Shown here in pieces: positions 1 to 6,635 of a stretch of DNA of 8,376 nucleotides. The first letter of the stretch is position 1, and each line of letters opens with the position of its first letter. The notes under the pieces are model-generated. The model searched no databases. It was not told the DNA's origin and was given only the letters and a program-made list of their open reading frames with translations. This stretch comes from JAYOEY01 sp038120295 (GTDB taxonomy: Bacteria; Pseudomonadota; Alphaproteobacteria; MPNO01; UBA2964), in the NCBI GenBank assembly GCA_038120295.1, contig JAYOLL010000051.1, positions 1-8,376 on the forward strand, given 5' to 3'. Both the position numbers and the translations under genes were made by a program.

Positions 1-83
1 CCTTTGATTTATTAGCAGAAACCACCGCCATCGCATCCCGTTCGGGAGGCAATGACGGCGGAAATTCCGCGAAAAGTGAGATT
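1..83. other. Non-coding end region downstream of tRNA-Gln
   Basis: No gene is supported here. Two short palindromes are visible: TCCCG-TT-CGGGA at about 36-47 and a near-perfect GCGGAA-A-TTCCGC at 58-70. Either could form a small hairpin just 3' of the minus-strand tRNA gene, but neither is followed by a T-run on that strand, so a rho-independent terminator is not convincing. The neighbouring gene to the left lies outside the window. Confidence 0.4.
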
Positions 84-157
84 TGGCTGGGGGACCTGGA
101 TTCGAACCAGGGCTGCGCGGGTCAGAGCCGCGAGTTCTACCGCTAAACTATCCCCCA
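84..157 (-). tRNA. tRNA-Gln, anticodon CUG, CCA encoded
   Basis: Read on the minus strand this is a complete 74-base cloverleaf. The acceptor strands TGGGGGA (157-151) and TCCCCCA (94-88) pair fully, followed by discriminator G and an encoded CCA (86-84). The D-arm contains GCGGTAGAA. The anticodon stem CGCGG/CCGCG encloses loop CTCTGAC, giving anticodon CTG (plus-strand CAG at 123-125). The T-arm contains GGTTCGAATCC. The weak U1-A72 pair and discriminator G73 are typical identity elements of bacterial tRNA-Gln. It reads CAG codons during translation. It is transcribed away from the Ppx/GppA gene, so the 188-base gap to that gene must hold divergent promoters. Confidence 0.96.
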
Positions 158-189
158 GCAAAGCGCGCTATCGGCGCGTCGCAGGAGGC

Positions 190-219
190 TAGATACCACA
201 CCGGTTCGAGCCGGGACAA
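190..219 (-). promoter_or_regulatory. Candidate promoter for tRNA-Gln
   Basis: On the minus strand a TTGTCC hexamer (219-214) is followed by an 18-base spacer and TATCTA (195-190). This would start transcription near 183, about 26 bases before the mature tRNA 5' end. The stretch after the -10 (GCCTCC) is GC-rich, as in stable-RNA promoters under stringent control. The -35 matches consensus at 4 of 6 positions and the -10 only at 3, so this is a plausible call from position and spacing, not a certain one. Confidence 0.38.
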
Positions 220-331
220 GACGTTTGGCCGACGACGTTAAATACCCTTCCGCGAGGGACCCCGACCGGCTACGATGCGCCCAGCAGCCAGATACAGGCC
301 GCCCGTCTGCGAAAAGTCGGACGGAGAAAAA

Positions 332-349
332 ATGGAAGAACGATCGTGA
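332..349 (+). CDS. Possible 5-codon leader ORF coupled to the phosphatase start
   Basis: An ATG at 332 has a good Shine-Dalgarno (GGAG 323-326, 5-base gap) and reads M-E-E-R-S before TGA at 347-349. That stop overlaps the GTG start of the next gene (346-348) as GTGA, the geometry used for translational coupling. The better ribosome site thus belongs to the mini-ORF, while the phosphatase GTG has the weaker GGAAG at 334-338. It may act as a ribosome-loading leader or be a chance by-product of a purine-rich leader. No peptide function is implied. Confidence 0.25.
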   Translation: MEERS

Positions 350-1422
350 ACGGTCCCCGTCAGTCATCGCGCCATCCAGCCCGCAGGCGTCGCGGGCGGC
401 GCAGGGACGCGGGCGACGCCGACAGGTCTTCCGTTATCGCAGCACTCGATCTGGGTACCAACAACTGCCGGTTGCTGGTGGCTCGTCCGCGCCGAAACGG
501 TTTCAGCGTTATCGACGGTTACTCGCGGGTCGTTCGTCTGGGAGAAGGTATGGCCTTTTCCGGCGCGATGTCCGAGCAGGCGATGGAGAGGGCGATCGCA
601 GCGCTCAAGATCTGTGCCGAACGTATTCAGCGCCGCAATGTTACGCTTGGCCGTTATGTCGCGACTGAGGCCTGCCGGCAGGCCGAAAACGGACCTGAAT
701 TCATCGCTCGCGTGCGCGAAGAAACAGGGATCAGGCTGGAGGCCATCCCTTCACGCGAGGAAGCAGAACTGACGCTCGCTGGCTGTCTGCCACTTCTCAA
801 TCCGGCGGTTCCCTACGCCCTGACCTTCGATGTCGGCGGCGGCAGCGCGGAAATTCTCTGGGTACGTATCCGAAGCGACGCGCCGCCGCAAATCCTCGGC
901 TGGATTTCCCTGCCGTGCGGCGTGGTCACCGTTACGGAAAAATACGGGCGGCCCGAGATTTCGCCGGACGCCTATCGTCGCCTGGTCGAAGACATTCAGG
1001 CGGAACTGAGGCCTTTCGACGAAACGCATAATATTGCGGAAACTCTCTCAAGCGGGCGAGGCCAGATGCTGGGGACCGCCGGGACGGTGACGACCATCGC
1101 AGGCGTCAATATGGGCCTTGAACGCTACAACAGATCGCTGGTAGACGGGTGCTGGCTGGGTCTCGACGCTGTGCACGACATTACCGGCAGGCTGGCGCAT
1201 GCCAGTTTCGACGAACGCGCATCATTCGGCTGTATCGGTCGAAACCGGGCGGAACTGGTTGTCGCCGGTTGCGGCGTTCTTGAAGCCATCTGCAGGACCT
1301 GGCCGGCCGAACGGATGCGGGTCGCCGACCGCGGCGTCAGGGAAGGCATCCTGCTGTCTCTTGCCCACCAGGCGCTCGCCGGTCCGCAGAGGCCGTCCGG
1401 CAATCCCCGACCTCCGTCATGA
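346..1422 (+). CDS. Ppx/GppA-family phosphatase (exopolyphosphatase or pppGpp phosphohydrolase)
   Basis: The protein has 358 residues and belongs to the ASKHA-fold Ppx/GppA family, which removes the terminal phosphate from polyphosphate or from pppGpp in the cytoplasm. The first phosphate loop is DLGTNN (residues 35-40), the second is DVGGGS (162-167), and the E-E pair at 138-139 sits where the family has its catalytic glutamate region. The protein ends after the two-lobed catalytic domain and lacks the C-terminal HD-like domain of long E. coli Ppx/GppA, giving the short form common in alphaproteobacteria. The first 27 residues are very arginine-rich and lie before the conserved domain. The GTG start is chosen because it opens the frame and has GGAAG 7 bases upstream; the true start could be slightly different. 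The stop overlaps the rlmE start (ATGA), implying co-translation. Sequence alone does not separate polyphosphatase from pppGpp phosphatase activity, so no gene symbol is given. Confidence 0.9.
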   Translation: MNGPRQSSRHPARRRRGRRRDAGDADRSSVIAALDLGTNNCRLLVARPRRNGFSVIDGYSRVVRLGEGMAFSGAMSEQAMERAIAALKICAERIQRRNVTLGRYVATEACRQAENGPEFIARVREETGIRLEAIPSREEAELTLAGCLPLLNPAVPYALTFDVGGGSAEILWVRIRSDAPPQILGWISLPCGVVTVTEKYGRPEISPDAYRRLVEDIQAELRPFDETHNIAETLSSGRGQMLGTAGTVTTIAGVNMGLERYNRSLVDGCWLGLDAVHDITGRLAHASFDERASFGCIGRNRAELVVAGCGVLEAICRTWPAERMRVADRGVREGILLSLAHQALAGPQRPSGNPRPPS

Positions 1423-2171
1423 GGAAAGCCCGCGGCGGAGGCCGCAAGGGGCGCGGCGGCGGCAAGTCCCAGACGGGTTCGCGGGGGAATTCGCAGGCGA
1501 AGTCTCCGGGAGCGGGCTCCGGCTCACGCGGCCTGACGGTTCGCGTCAAAACAGCGCGAGGACGGAAACCGTCTTCGACGCGCTGGCTCCAGCGTCAGCT
1601 CAACGATCCCTATGTCGCGGAAGCAAGACGCGCCGGTTACAGGTCGCGCGCGGCCTGGAAGCTCGCTGAAATCGACGACCGCGTTGGCCTTCTTAAGCCC
1701 GGGGTCAGGGTTGTCGACCTTGGCGCCGCACCCGGTGGCTGGACGCAGGTCGTCCTGGAACGCATCGGGCAGGGCGCCGTCATCGCAGTGGACCTGCTGG
1801 AAATGGACCCGCTGCTGGGGGCGGAAATCCTGCAACTCGATGTCACCGATACGGATGCACCCGACCGGATAAGAAGCCTTCTCGGAGGCGAGGCCGATAT
1901 CGTCCTCAGCGATATGGCGGCGCCCACCACCGGCCATCGCCAGACCGATCATCTTCGCACCATGGCTTTGTGCGAGATCGCGGTGGAATTTGCGGAATCG
2001 GTTCTGGCGGACGGTGGGGCGTTCATTGCCAAGGTGTTTCAGGGCGGGACCGAGGGCGATCTTCTGGCCGATCTGAAGCGCCGTTTCGCGAATGTCAGGC
2101 ATATAAAACCGCCTGCCAGCCGAGGCGAATCGCCGGAGACATATCTGGTGGCGACAGGCTTTCGCCGCTGA
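1419..2171 (+). CDS. rlmE: 23S rRNA (uridine-2'-O-)-methyltransferase RlmE (FtsJ/RrmJ)
   Basis: This 250-residue protein is an FtsJ-type Rossmann methyltransferase. In E. coli the family methylates the 2'-O of U2552 in the A-loop of 23S rRNA, a late step of large-subunit maturation. The SAM loop VDLGAAPGGW is at residues 99-108. The K-D-K-E catalytic tetrad is K81 (in RAAWKL), D165 (SDMAAP), K205 (AKVFQG) and E240 (SPETYL). Compared with E. coli K38/D124/K164/E199, three residues are shifted by exactly 41 and the first by 43. The protein therefore has an extra N-terminal tail of about 40 residues, rich in G, R, K and S, plausibly an RNA-binding extension. The ATG overlaps the phosphatase stop by four bases and has no good Shine-Dalgarno, so translation is probably coupled. 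Identification is near certain; the tail's role is inference. Confidence 0.95.
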   Translation: MRKARGGGRKGRGGGKSQTGSRGNSQAKSPGAGSGSRGLTVRVKTARGRKPSSTRWLQRQLNDPYVAEARRAGYRSRAAWKLAEIDDRVGLLKPGVRVVDLGAAPGGWTQVVLERIGQGAVIAVDLLEMDPLLGAEILQLDVTDTDAPDRIRSLLGGEADIVLSDMAAPTTGHRQTDHLRTMALCEIAVEFAESVLADGGAFIAKVFQGGTEGDLLADLKRRFANVRHIKPPASRGESPETYLVATGFRR

Positions 2172-2181
2172 TCCGGTCCTG

Positions 2182-2210
2182 TTGGGATTCTGTCTTTCGT
2201 TGTGTATGAT
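2182..2210 (+). promoter_or_regulatory. Sigma70-type promoter for guaB
   Basis: In the 69-base gap after rlmE, TTGGGA (2182-2187) and TATGAT (2205-2210) are separated by exactly 17 bases, with 4 of 6 and 5 of 6 matches to the sigma70 consensus. A start near 2217 would leave a leader of about 24 bases that carries the guaB ribosome site (GGAG 2232-2235). The leader is too short for a riboswitch. guaB, the GNAT gene and guaA could be transcribed from here independently of the phosphatase-rlmE pair. Confidence 0.6.
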
Positions 2211-2240
2211 CGCGGCCTACGCCAGCCTTACGGAGCCGCC

Positions 2241-3701
2241 ATGGACATCGCCTTCGCCCTAACGTTCGACGACGTGCTTCTTGTCCCGGCAGCGTCTGAG
2301 GTGTTGCCATCCGAAGCAAATCTGGCGACCCGGCTGACGCGTACCCTTCCGCTCCGCATACCCATTCTTTCCGCCGCTATGGACACGGTTACTGAAAGCG
2401 CTCTGGCGATCGCCATGGCGCAGGCCGGTGGAATCGGGGTGATTCACAAGAACCTCGAAGTGCACGAGCAGGCCGACGAAGTAAGGAAGGTCAAGAAATT
2501 CGAATCCGGGATGGTCATCAATCCGGTGACGATTGGCCCTCAGCAGACGCTGGCCGATGCGCTGTCTCTCATGTCGCACCACCGAATTTCCGGCATTCCG
2601 GTCGTCGAATCGAATGGCGGAAAACTGGTCGGGATCCTGACCAATCGCGACGTCCGTTTCGCCACCAACCAGGCGGAAAAGGTTGAAGCCCTGATGACCC
2701 GCGATCTGGTGACTGTCCGGGACGGCATCGATATGGAGGAAGCCAAGCGTCTCCTTCATCAGCACCGGATCGAGAAGCTGCTCGTGGTCGATGAGGATTT
2801 CCGCTGCATCGGGCTCGTAACCGTAAAGGATATGGAAAAGGCGCAGCTCCATCCCGAAGCGGTCAAGGACGAAAAGGGACGGCTCCGTGTCGCGGCGGCG
2901 ACCGGCGTCGGCAAGGCCGGCTACGAACGCGCCGAGGCGTTGCTTGATGCGGAGGCGGACGTGCTGGTGGTGGATACCGCGCATGGCCATTCGCGTGGCG
3001 TTCTTGACGCCGTTGGAAGCATAAAGCGCATGAGCAATCAGGCGCAGGTGATCGCCGGAAACGTCGCGACGCCCGACGCGGCGAAGGCGCTGATCGACGC
3101 TGGCGCCGATGCCATCAAGATCGGCATCGGACCGGGATCCATCTGCACCACGCGCGTCGTTGCCGGGGTTGGTGTCCCGCAGTTCACCGCCATCCTGGAA
3201 ACTGCAGAGGAATGCCACCGGCAGGATATCCCGGCAATTGCCGATGGCGGCATCAAGTATCCCGGCGACCTGGCAAAGGCGATCGCCGCCGGCGCCGATT
3301 GTGCGATGATCGGCTCTCTGTTCGCCGGGACCGACGAATCGCCGGGTGAGACATTCCTCTACCAGGGCCGGACCTACAAGGCCTATCGCGGCATGGGCTC
3401 TCTCGGCGCGATGGCGCGTGGCTCGGCCGATCGCTATTTCCAGCAGGAAGTCGGCGATACGCTCAAGCTCGTTCCCGAGGGCATCGAAGGGCAGGTGCCG
3501 TACAAGGGACCGGTCGGGGCGGTGATCCATCAGCTGACGGGCGGTCTCCGGGCGGCGATGGGGTACACCGGCAATGCAACCATCGCCGAGATGCAGGAAA
3601 ATTGCGTGCTGCGGCGCTCGACCGAGGCGGGCTATCGCGAGAGCCACGTACACGACGTGACGATCACGCGCGAGGCGCCCAATTACCGAAAGGACGATTG
3701 A
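2241..3701 (+). CDS. guaB: Inosine-5'-monophosphate dehydrogenase GuaB
   Basis: The 486-residue enzyme oxidises IMP to XMP with NAD+, the committed step of GMP synthesis. The order is N-terminal barrel strands (LTFDDVLLVP at residues 7-16), a CBS pair at roughly 90-205, then the rest of the barrel. The catalytic cysteine is C302 in GIGPGSICTTR. The IMP-phosphate region has D335 (ADGGIK) and GSLGAM, and the mobile flap carries R398-Y399, the arginine-tyrosine pair that activates water. EGIEGQVPYKG follows. Length and spacing match E. coli GuaB (488 residues, C305, R401). The frame is open from 2202, but ATG 2241 is taken because the family begins at this point and GGAG lies 5 bases upstream. 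The Bateman (CBS) domain is complete, so purine-nucleotide allostery is likely retained. The stop is 6 bases before the GNAT gene. Confidence 0.98.
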   Translation: MDIAFALTFDDVLLVPAASEVLPSEANLATRLTRTLPLRIPILSAAMDTVTESALAIAMAQAGGIGVIHKNLEVHEQADEVRKVKKFESGMVINPVTIGPQQTLADALSLMSHHRISGIPVVESNGGKLVGILTNRDVRFATNQAEKVEALMTRDLVTVRDGIDMEEAKRLLHQHRIEKLLVVDEDFRCIGLVTVKDMEKAQLHPEAVKDEKGRLRVAAATGVGKAGYERAEALLDAEADVLVVDTAHGHSRGVLDAVGSIKRMSNQAQVIAGNVATPDAAKALIDAGADAIKIGIGPGSICTTRVVAGVGVPQFTAILETAEECHRQDIPAIADGGIKYPGDLAKAIAAGADCAMIGSLFAGTDESPGETFLYQGRTYKAYRGMGSLGAMARGSADRYFQQEVGDTLKLVPEGIEGQVPYKGPVGAVIHQLTGGLRAAMGYTGNATIAEMQENCVLRRSTEAGYRESHVHDVTITREAPNYRKDD

Positions 3702-3707
3702 GCGGGA

Positions 3708-4253
3708 ATGATCGTCCGCCGCGCCCGCATCGAAGACGCCCGCGCCATCACCCGGGTGCATGTCGAAAGCTGGCGTTCGACCTATGCCGGCCTTCTGCCT
3801 GACGACGTCCTTTTGCGGCTTTCCGATACCAAACACGAAACCGGCTGGTGGCGACATGCGCTGGGCCGGATCAAGCAGCGTCATTTCGTCTATGTAGCCG
3901 AGGACGAGACGGGCAGCGTGGTGGGCTTCGTCAGCGGCGGGCCCTCGCGCGATCGCGAACTGACCGCGACCGGCGAAATCTATGCGCTCTATCTGCTCGA
4001 CAGCCATCATGGGGAAGGCGCGGGGCGGGCCCTGTTTCTGCGTCTTGCCCGCAAGCTGCGGCGCGAATGCGGCAAGTCGCTGTCGGTCTGGGTGCTGGCC
4101 CGCAACCCGTCGCGGTTTTTCTACGAGGCTATAGGCGGCCGGCGTATGGCGACACGGATGGAACGGGTCGGCAAGGAACAGGTCGAAGCAGTCGCCTACG
4201 GGTGGGACGATATCGATGCGCTGTTCGAATCGACCTCCACCGATCGCCGCTGA
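3708..4253 (+). CDS. GNAT-family N-acetyltransferase
   Basis: The 181-residue protein carries the GNAT fold that transfers an acetyl group from CoA to an amine. The N-terminus IVRRARIEDARAITRVH followed by ESWRSTYAGLLP is the usual opening of a broad GNAT subgroup. The acetyl-CoA motif A lies at residues 90-110, with the pyrophosphate loop HGEGAGR (101-107), where histidine occupies the usual Q/R position. A C-terminal ARNPSRFFYEAIGGR segment fits motif B. The substrate is unknown. It sits between guaB (6-base gap) and guaA (11-base gap) on the same strand, so it is almost certainly co-transcribed with them. Location alone does not show a role in purine metabolism. The ribosome site is poor: GGGA abuts the ATG and AGGA lies 13 bases away, so coupling to guaB termination is likely. 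Confidence 0.88.
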   Translation: MIVRRARIEDARAITRVHVESWRSTYAGLLPDDVLLRLSDTKHETGWWRHALGRIKQRHFVYVAEDETGSVVGFVSGGPSRDRELTATGEIYALYLLDSHHGEGAGRALFLRLARKLRRECGKSLSVWVLARNPSRFFYEAIGGRRMATRMERVGKEQVEAVAYGWDDIDALFESTSTDRR

Positions 4254-4264
4254 CGGAGAATCGA

Positions 4265-5812
4265 ATGACCGCCAATGTCCTGATCCTCGATTTCGGATCA
4301 CAGGTAACGCAGCTCATCGCGCGGCGTGTGCGCGAGAACGGCGTCTATTGCGAGATACATCCCTTCAACAAGGCCGATGAGGCCATCGCCCAGCTGGCCC
4401 CGGCGGCGATCATCCTGTCGGGCGGACCCGCCTCGGTTACGGCAGACGACGGCCCCCGCGTGCCCGGCGCTGTGTTCGGTCTCGGCGTTCCCGTCCTCGG
4501 TATATGTTACGGCCAGCAAAGCCTGTGCGTTGAGCTGGGCGGGTCGGTCGAATCCTCGGACGAGCGAGAGTTCGGTCGCGCCGCGCTTGAGATCACGGAC
4601 GATTGCGCGCTGTTTGACGGGCTCTGGGAAAAGGGAAACAGCTATCAGGTCTGGATGAGCCATGGCGACCGGGTCACGTCGCTGCCGGACGGGTTCCGCG
4701 TGGTGGGGATCAGCGGCAACGCACCCTGCGCGGCCATCGCAAACGACGAACGCCGCATCTATGGCGTACAATTTCATCCCGAGGTGGTCCATACGCCCGA
4801 CGGGCAGGCGCTGCTGCGGAATTTCACCGAAAAGGTCGCGGGCATCTCAGGCGACTGGACCATGGCGGCGTTCCGCGATCAGGAAATTGCCCGGATCAGG
4901 GAACAGGTCGGCGACGGTGGGGTAATCTGCGGTCTGTCGGGCGGTGTGGATTCATCGGTTGCGGCGGTGCTGATCCATGAGGCTATCGGCGATCAGCTGC
5001 AATGCGTGTTTGTCGATACAGGGCTGATGCGGGAAGGGGAGGCCGATCAGGTCGTTTCCGTATTCCGCGGTCACTACAATATTCCGCTGGTTCACCGCGA
5101 CGCCTCCGAGCTGTTTCTCGGCAAGCTCGACGGGGTCAGCGACCCGGAACAGAAGCGCAAGATCATAGGCGGGACCTTCATCGACGTGTTCGAGGAAGAG
5201 GCCGAAAAGGTCGGCGGCGCCGATTTCTTGGCGCAGGGCACGCTCTATCCCGACGTGATCGAGTCTGTTTCCTTTACCGGCGGGCCGAGCGTCACGATCA
5301 AGTCGCACCATAATGTCGGCGGCCTGCCCGAGCGGATGAACATGCAGCTGGTGGAACCGCTGCGCGAACTGTTCAAGGACGAGGTGCGCGAGCTGGGGCG
5401 CGAGCTAGGCCTGCCGGAAGAACTCGTCGGACGGCATCCGTTTCCCGGCCCCGGTCTTGCTATCCGCATGCCCGGGGAAATTACGCGCGAAAAGGCCGAT
5501 ATCCTGCGCCGCGCGGACGCGATCTATATCGAGGAAATCCGCAAGGCCGGGCTGTATGACGAGATCTGGCAGGCCTTCGCCGTACTGCTGCCGGTCCGCA
5601 CTGTCGGCGTCATGGGAGATGCGCGCACCTACGACCATGTCTGCGCTCTGCGCGCGGTCACCTCGACCGACGGCATGACCGCCGATTCATACCCCTTCGA
5701 GCACGCATTCCTGTCGCAGGTGGCGACCCGGATTATCAATGAAGTGCGCGGCATAAACCGGGTGACTTACGACGTAACGTCCAAACCGCCCGGCACGATT
5801 GAGTGGGAGTAG
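4265..5812 (+). CDS. guaA: GMP synthase (glutamine-hydrolysing) GuaA
   Basis: The 515-residue enzyme converts XMP to GMP using ATP and glutamine, directly following GuaB. The N-terminal class I glutaminase domain begins ILDFGSQVTQLIARRVRE and has the triad C81 (GICYGQQ), H171 and E173 (FHPEVVH). The ATP-pyrophosphatase domain has the P-loop SGGVDSS at residues 225-231. The C-terminal dimerisation and XMP-binding domain includes HPFPGPGLAIR and ends in KPPGTIEWE, as in full-length family members. The frame is open upstream to 3848, but ATG 4265 is the family start and has GGAG (4255-4258) 6 bases upstream. All key residues are present, so it should be functional. It is the last gene of the plus-strand block and converges with the PEP-CTERM-like gene after 15 bases. 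Confidence 0.98.
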   Translation: MTANVLILDFGSQVTQLIARRVRENGVYCEIHPFNKADEAIAQLAPAAIILSGGPASVTADDGPRVPGAVFGLGVPVLGICYGQQSLCVELGGSVESSDEREFGRAALEITDDCALFDGLWEKGNSYQVWMSHGDRVTSLPDGFRVVGISGNAPCAAIANDERRIYGVQFHPEVVHTPDGQALLRNFTEKVAGISGDWTMAAFRDQEIARIREQVGDGGVICGLSGGVDSSVAAVLIHEAIGDQLQCVFVDTGLMREGEADQVVSVFRGHYNIPLVHRDASELFLGKLDGVSDPEQKRKIIGGTFIDVFEEEAEKVGGADFLAQGTLYPDVIESVSFTGGPSVTIKSHHNVGGLPERMNMQLVEPLRELFKDEVRELGRELGLPEELVGRHPFPGPGLAIRMPGEITREKADILRRADAIYIEEIRKAGLYDEIWQAFAVLLPVRTVGVMGDARTYDHVCALRAVTSTDGMTADSYPFEHAFLSQVATRIINEVRGINRVTYDVTSKPPGTIEWE

Positions 5813-5827
5813 GGAACGGCCCGAAAT

Positions 5828-5844
5828 TCAGGCAATCTGCCTGA
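5828..5844. terminator. Small hairpin at the convergent gene ends
   Basis: TCAGGCA and TGCCTGA form a perfect 7-base-pair inverted repeat around loop ATC. It lies 15 bases after the guaA stop and overlaps the last codons of the minus-strand PEP-CTERM-like gene. Position between convergent genes suggests a bidirectional terminator. No strong T-run follows on either strand (AATTTC on the minus side), so termination would be inefficient or factor-dependent, and the repeat could also be partly coincidental. Confidence 0.35.
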
Positions 5845-6568
5845 TGCGGCGATAGCCCAGCCCGATCAGACCGAGCGCGAATATTCCCAACGCGCCTGGG
5901 GCCGGTACCGGGTCGGCTTCTGCGACAGTGATGCTGATCGAATTGATGGCGTATTGTTCAGAAACATTATCGCCAAAGAGGAAAAACTGTAATCCGTCGT
6001 CTACGGTAAGAGCGCGGTCGAGCACGACATTTGAAACTGATGAGCCGTTTTCTTCAACGGAAAGCAATGTTGTATTCGAACCGTCTGACGGCAACAAAAA
6101 GCTAAGTGTTATGGGGTCGACAGAGCCTAGCGATCCAAGAATATCGCTAACGCCGGTCCCGTCCAGTGCAAGCGTCGGAGCTGCTGGGGAGCCGCCCACA
6201 GTACCGTCAAAGGTACGAATAGTGCCTTCGTCTATACGAGCTGGCGCAACAACATTTACGCCATCGCTGATGCCGATAAAAAGGTCGTTGTCGGGTCCGT
6301 TCAGTGCGGTATGGTCGATTTGGATGGTAACGGTCAGATCGTTATAGCTTGACGCGCCCAGGACGTCCCAGCGTAAAAGAGCGCCTCTGGTAGTCGAACG
6401 GCCCGTATAGTCGAGACTGGTGCCGTTCAGGGTTGGATTCTCGAAGATTGTAACGTTGGAGTCGCCCTGGAGGCCTGCGCCGGTCAGTGTCTGCGAAAAC
6501 AGAACCGCTGCGTGGGACGGTGCGCACAAAATGAGGCTGGCGACGGCCGCGAGAATGGCTTGTTTCAT
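5828..6568 (-). CDS. Secreted protein with PEP-CTERM-like sorting tail
   Basis: The 246-residue protein starts with a Sec signal peptide (MKQAILAAVASLILCAPSHA, probable cleavage before AV). The last 26 residues form a sorting tail: VPAPG (221-225), a hydrophobic span ALGIFALGLIGLG, then YRRIRQIA. This is the tripartite layout of PEP-CTERM proteins processed by an exosortase, here with PAPG in place of PEP. The mature part has no cysteine and is rich in S, T, G, D and N with alternating beta-type segments, fitting an extracellular beta-sandwich. Function is unknown. Base composition drops sharply: 6061-6120 has 26 G+C of 60, against 40 of 60 at 5341-5400 in guaA, suggesting acquisition or different selection. 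The Shine-Dalgarno is weak (CCGGAT). No exosortase gene is visible in the window. Confidence 0.75.
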   Translation of the reverse strand: MKQAILAAVASLILCAPSHAAVLFSQTLTGAGLQGDSNVTIFENPTLNGTSLDYTGRSTTRGALLRWDVLGASSYNDLTVTIQIDHTALNGPDNDLFIGISDGVNVVAPARIDEGTIRTFDGTVGGSPAAPTLALDGTGVSDILGSLGSVDPITLSFLLPSDGSNTTLLSVEENGSSVSNVVLDRALTVDDGLQFFLFGDNVSEQYAINSISITVAEADPVPAPGALGIFALGLIGLGYRRIRQIA

Positions 6569-6600
6569 AATCCGGAACCAAATCAGAAGAAATTTCCCAT

Positions 6601-6606
6601 ACTATA
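6601..6606 (-). promoter_or_regulatory. -10-like hexamer for the PEP-CTERM-like gene, abutting a G tract
   Basis: TATAGT on the minus strand (6606-6601) matches the sigma70 -10 at 5 of 6 positions and would start transcription near 6594, about 26 bases before the ATG at 6568. With a normal 17-base spacer the -35 would fall wholly inside the homopolymer of G (6632-6621). A TTGACT lies at 6643-6638, but it is 31 bases from the -10, too far for standard sigma70 spacing. The promoter is therefore uncertain and may depend on G-tract length or on an activator. Confidence 0.35.
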
Positions 6607-6620
6607 GATATGAGTAGATT

Positions 6621-6632
6621 CCCCCCCCCCCC
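6621..6632. repeat. 12-base C/G homopolymer between two genes
   Basis: Twelve consecutive C on the plus strand (G on the minus) lie between the end of the FkbM-like gene (stop at 6636) and the PEP-CTERM-like gene. The tract ends 14 bases upstream of a -10-like hexamer. A GGGGG at 6648-6652 could pair with part of the tract. Homopolymers of this length are prone to slippage in replication and are also error-prone in sequencing, so the true length may vary or be misread. Confidence 0.9.
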
Positions 6633-6635
6633 TCT

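Noticed and set aside
58..70. Palindrome GCGGAA-A-TTCCGC as a tRNA terminator
   Set aside because: No T-run follows on the tRNA's transcribed strand and the stable part of the stem is only 4 pairs.
143..668. Small open frames on both strands around the tRNA and phosphatase start
   Set aside because: They overlap the tRNA gene or run out of frame through the phosphatase and show no domain or ribosome site.
3848..4264. Upstream extension of the guaA frame to 3848
   Set aside because: It overlaps the GNAT gene in another frame. The GMP synthase family begins at ATG 4265, which has GGAG 6 bases upstream.
2259..4301. 680-codon open frame on the minus strand opposite guaB and the GNAT gene
   Set aside because: It is entirely antisense to guaB and most of the GNAT gene, which have full family motifs. 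Long antisense frames are expected in GC-rich genes, and the translation shows no recognisable domain.
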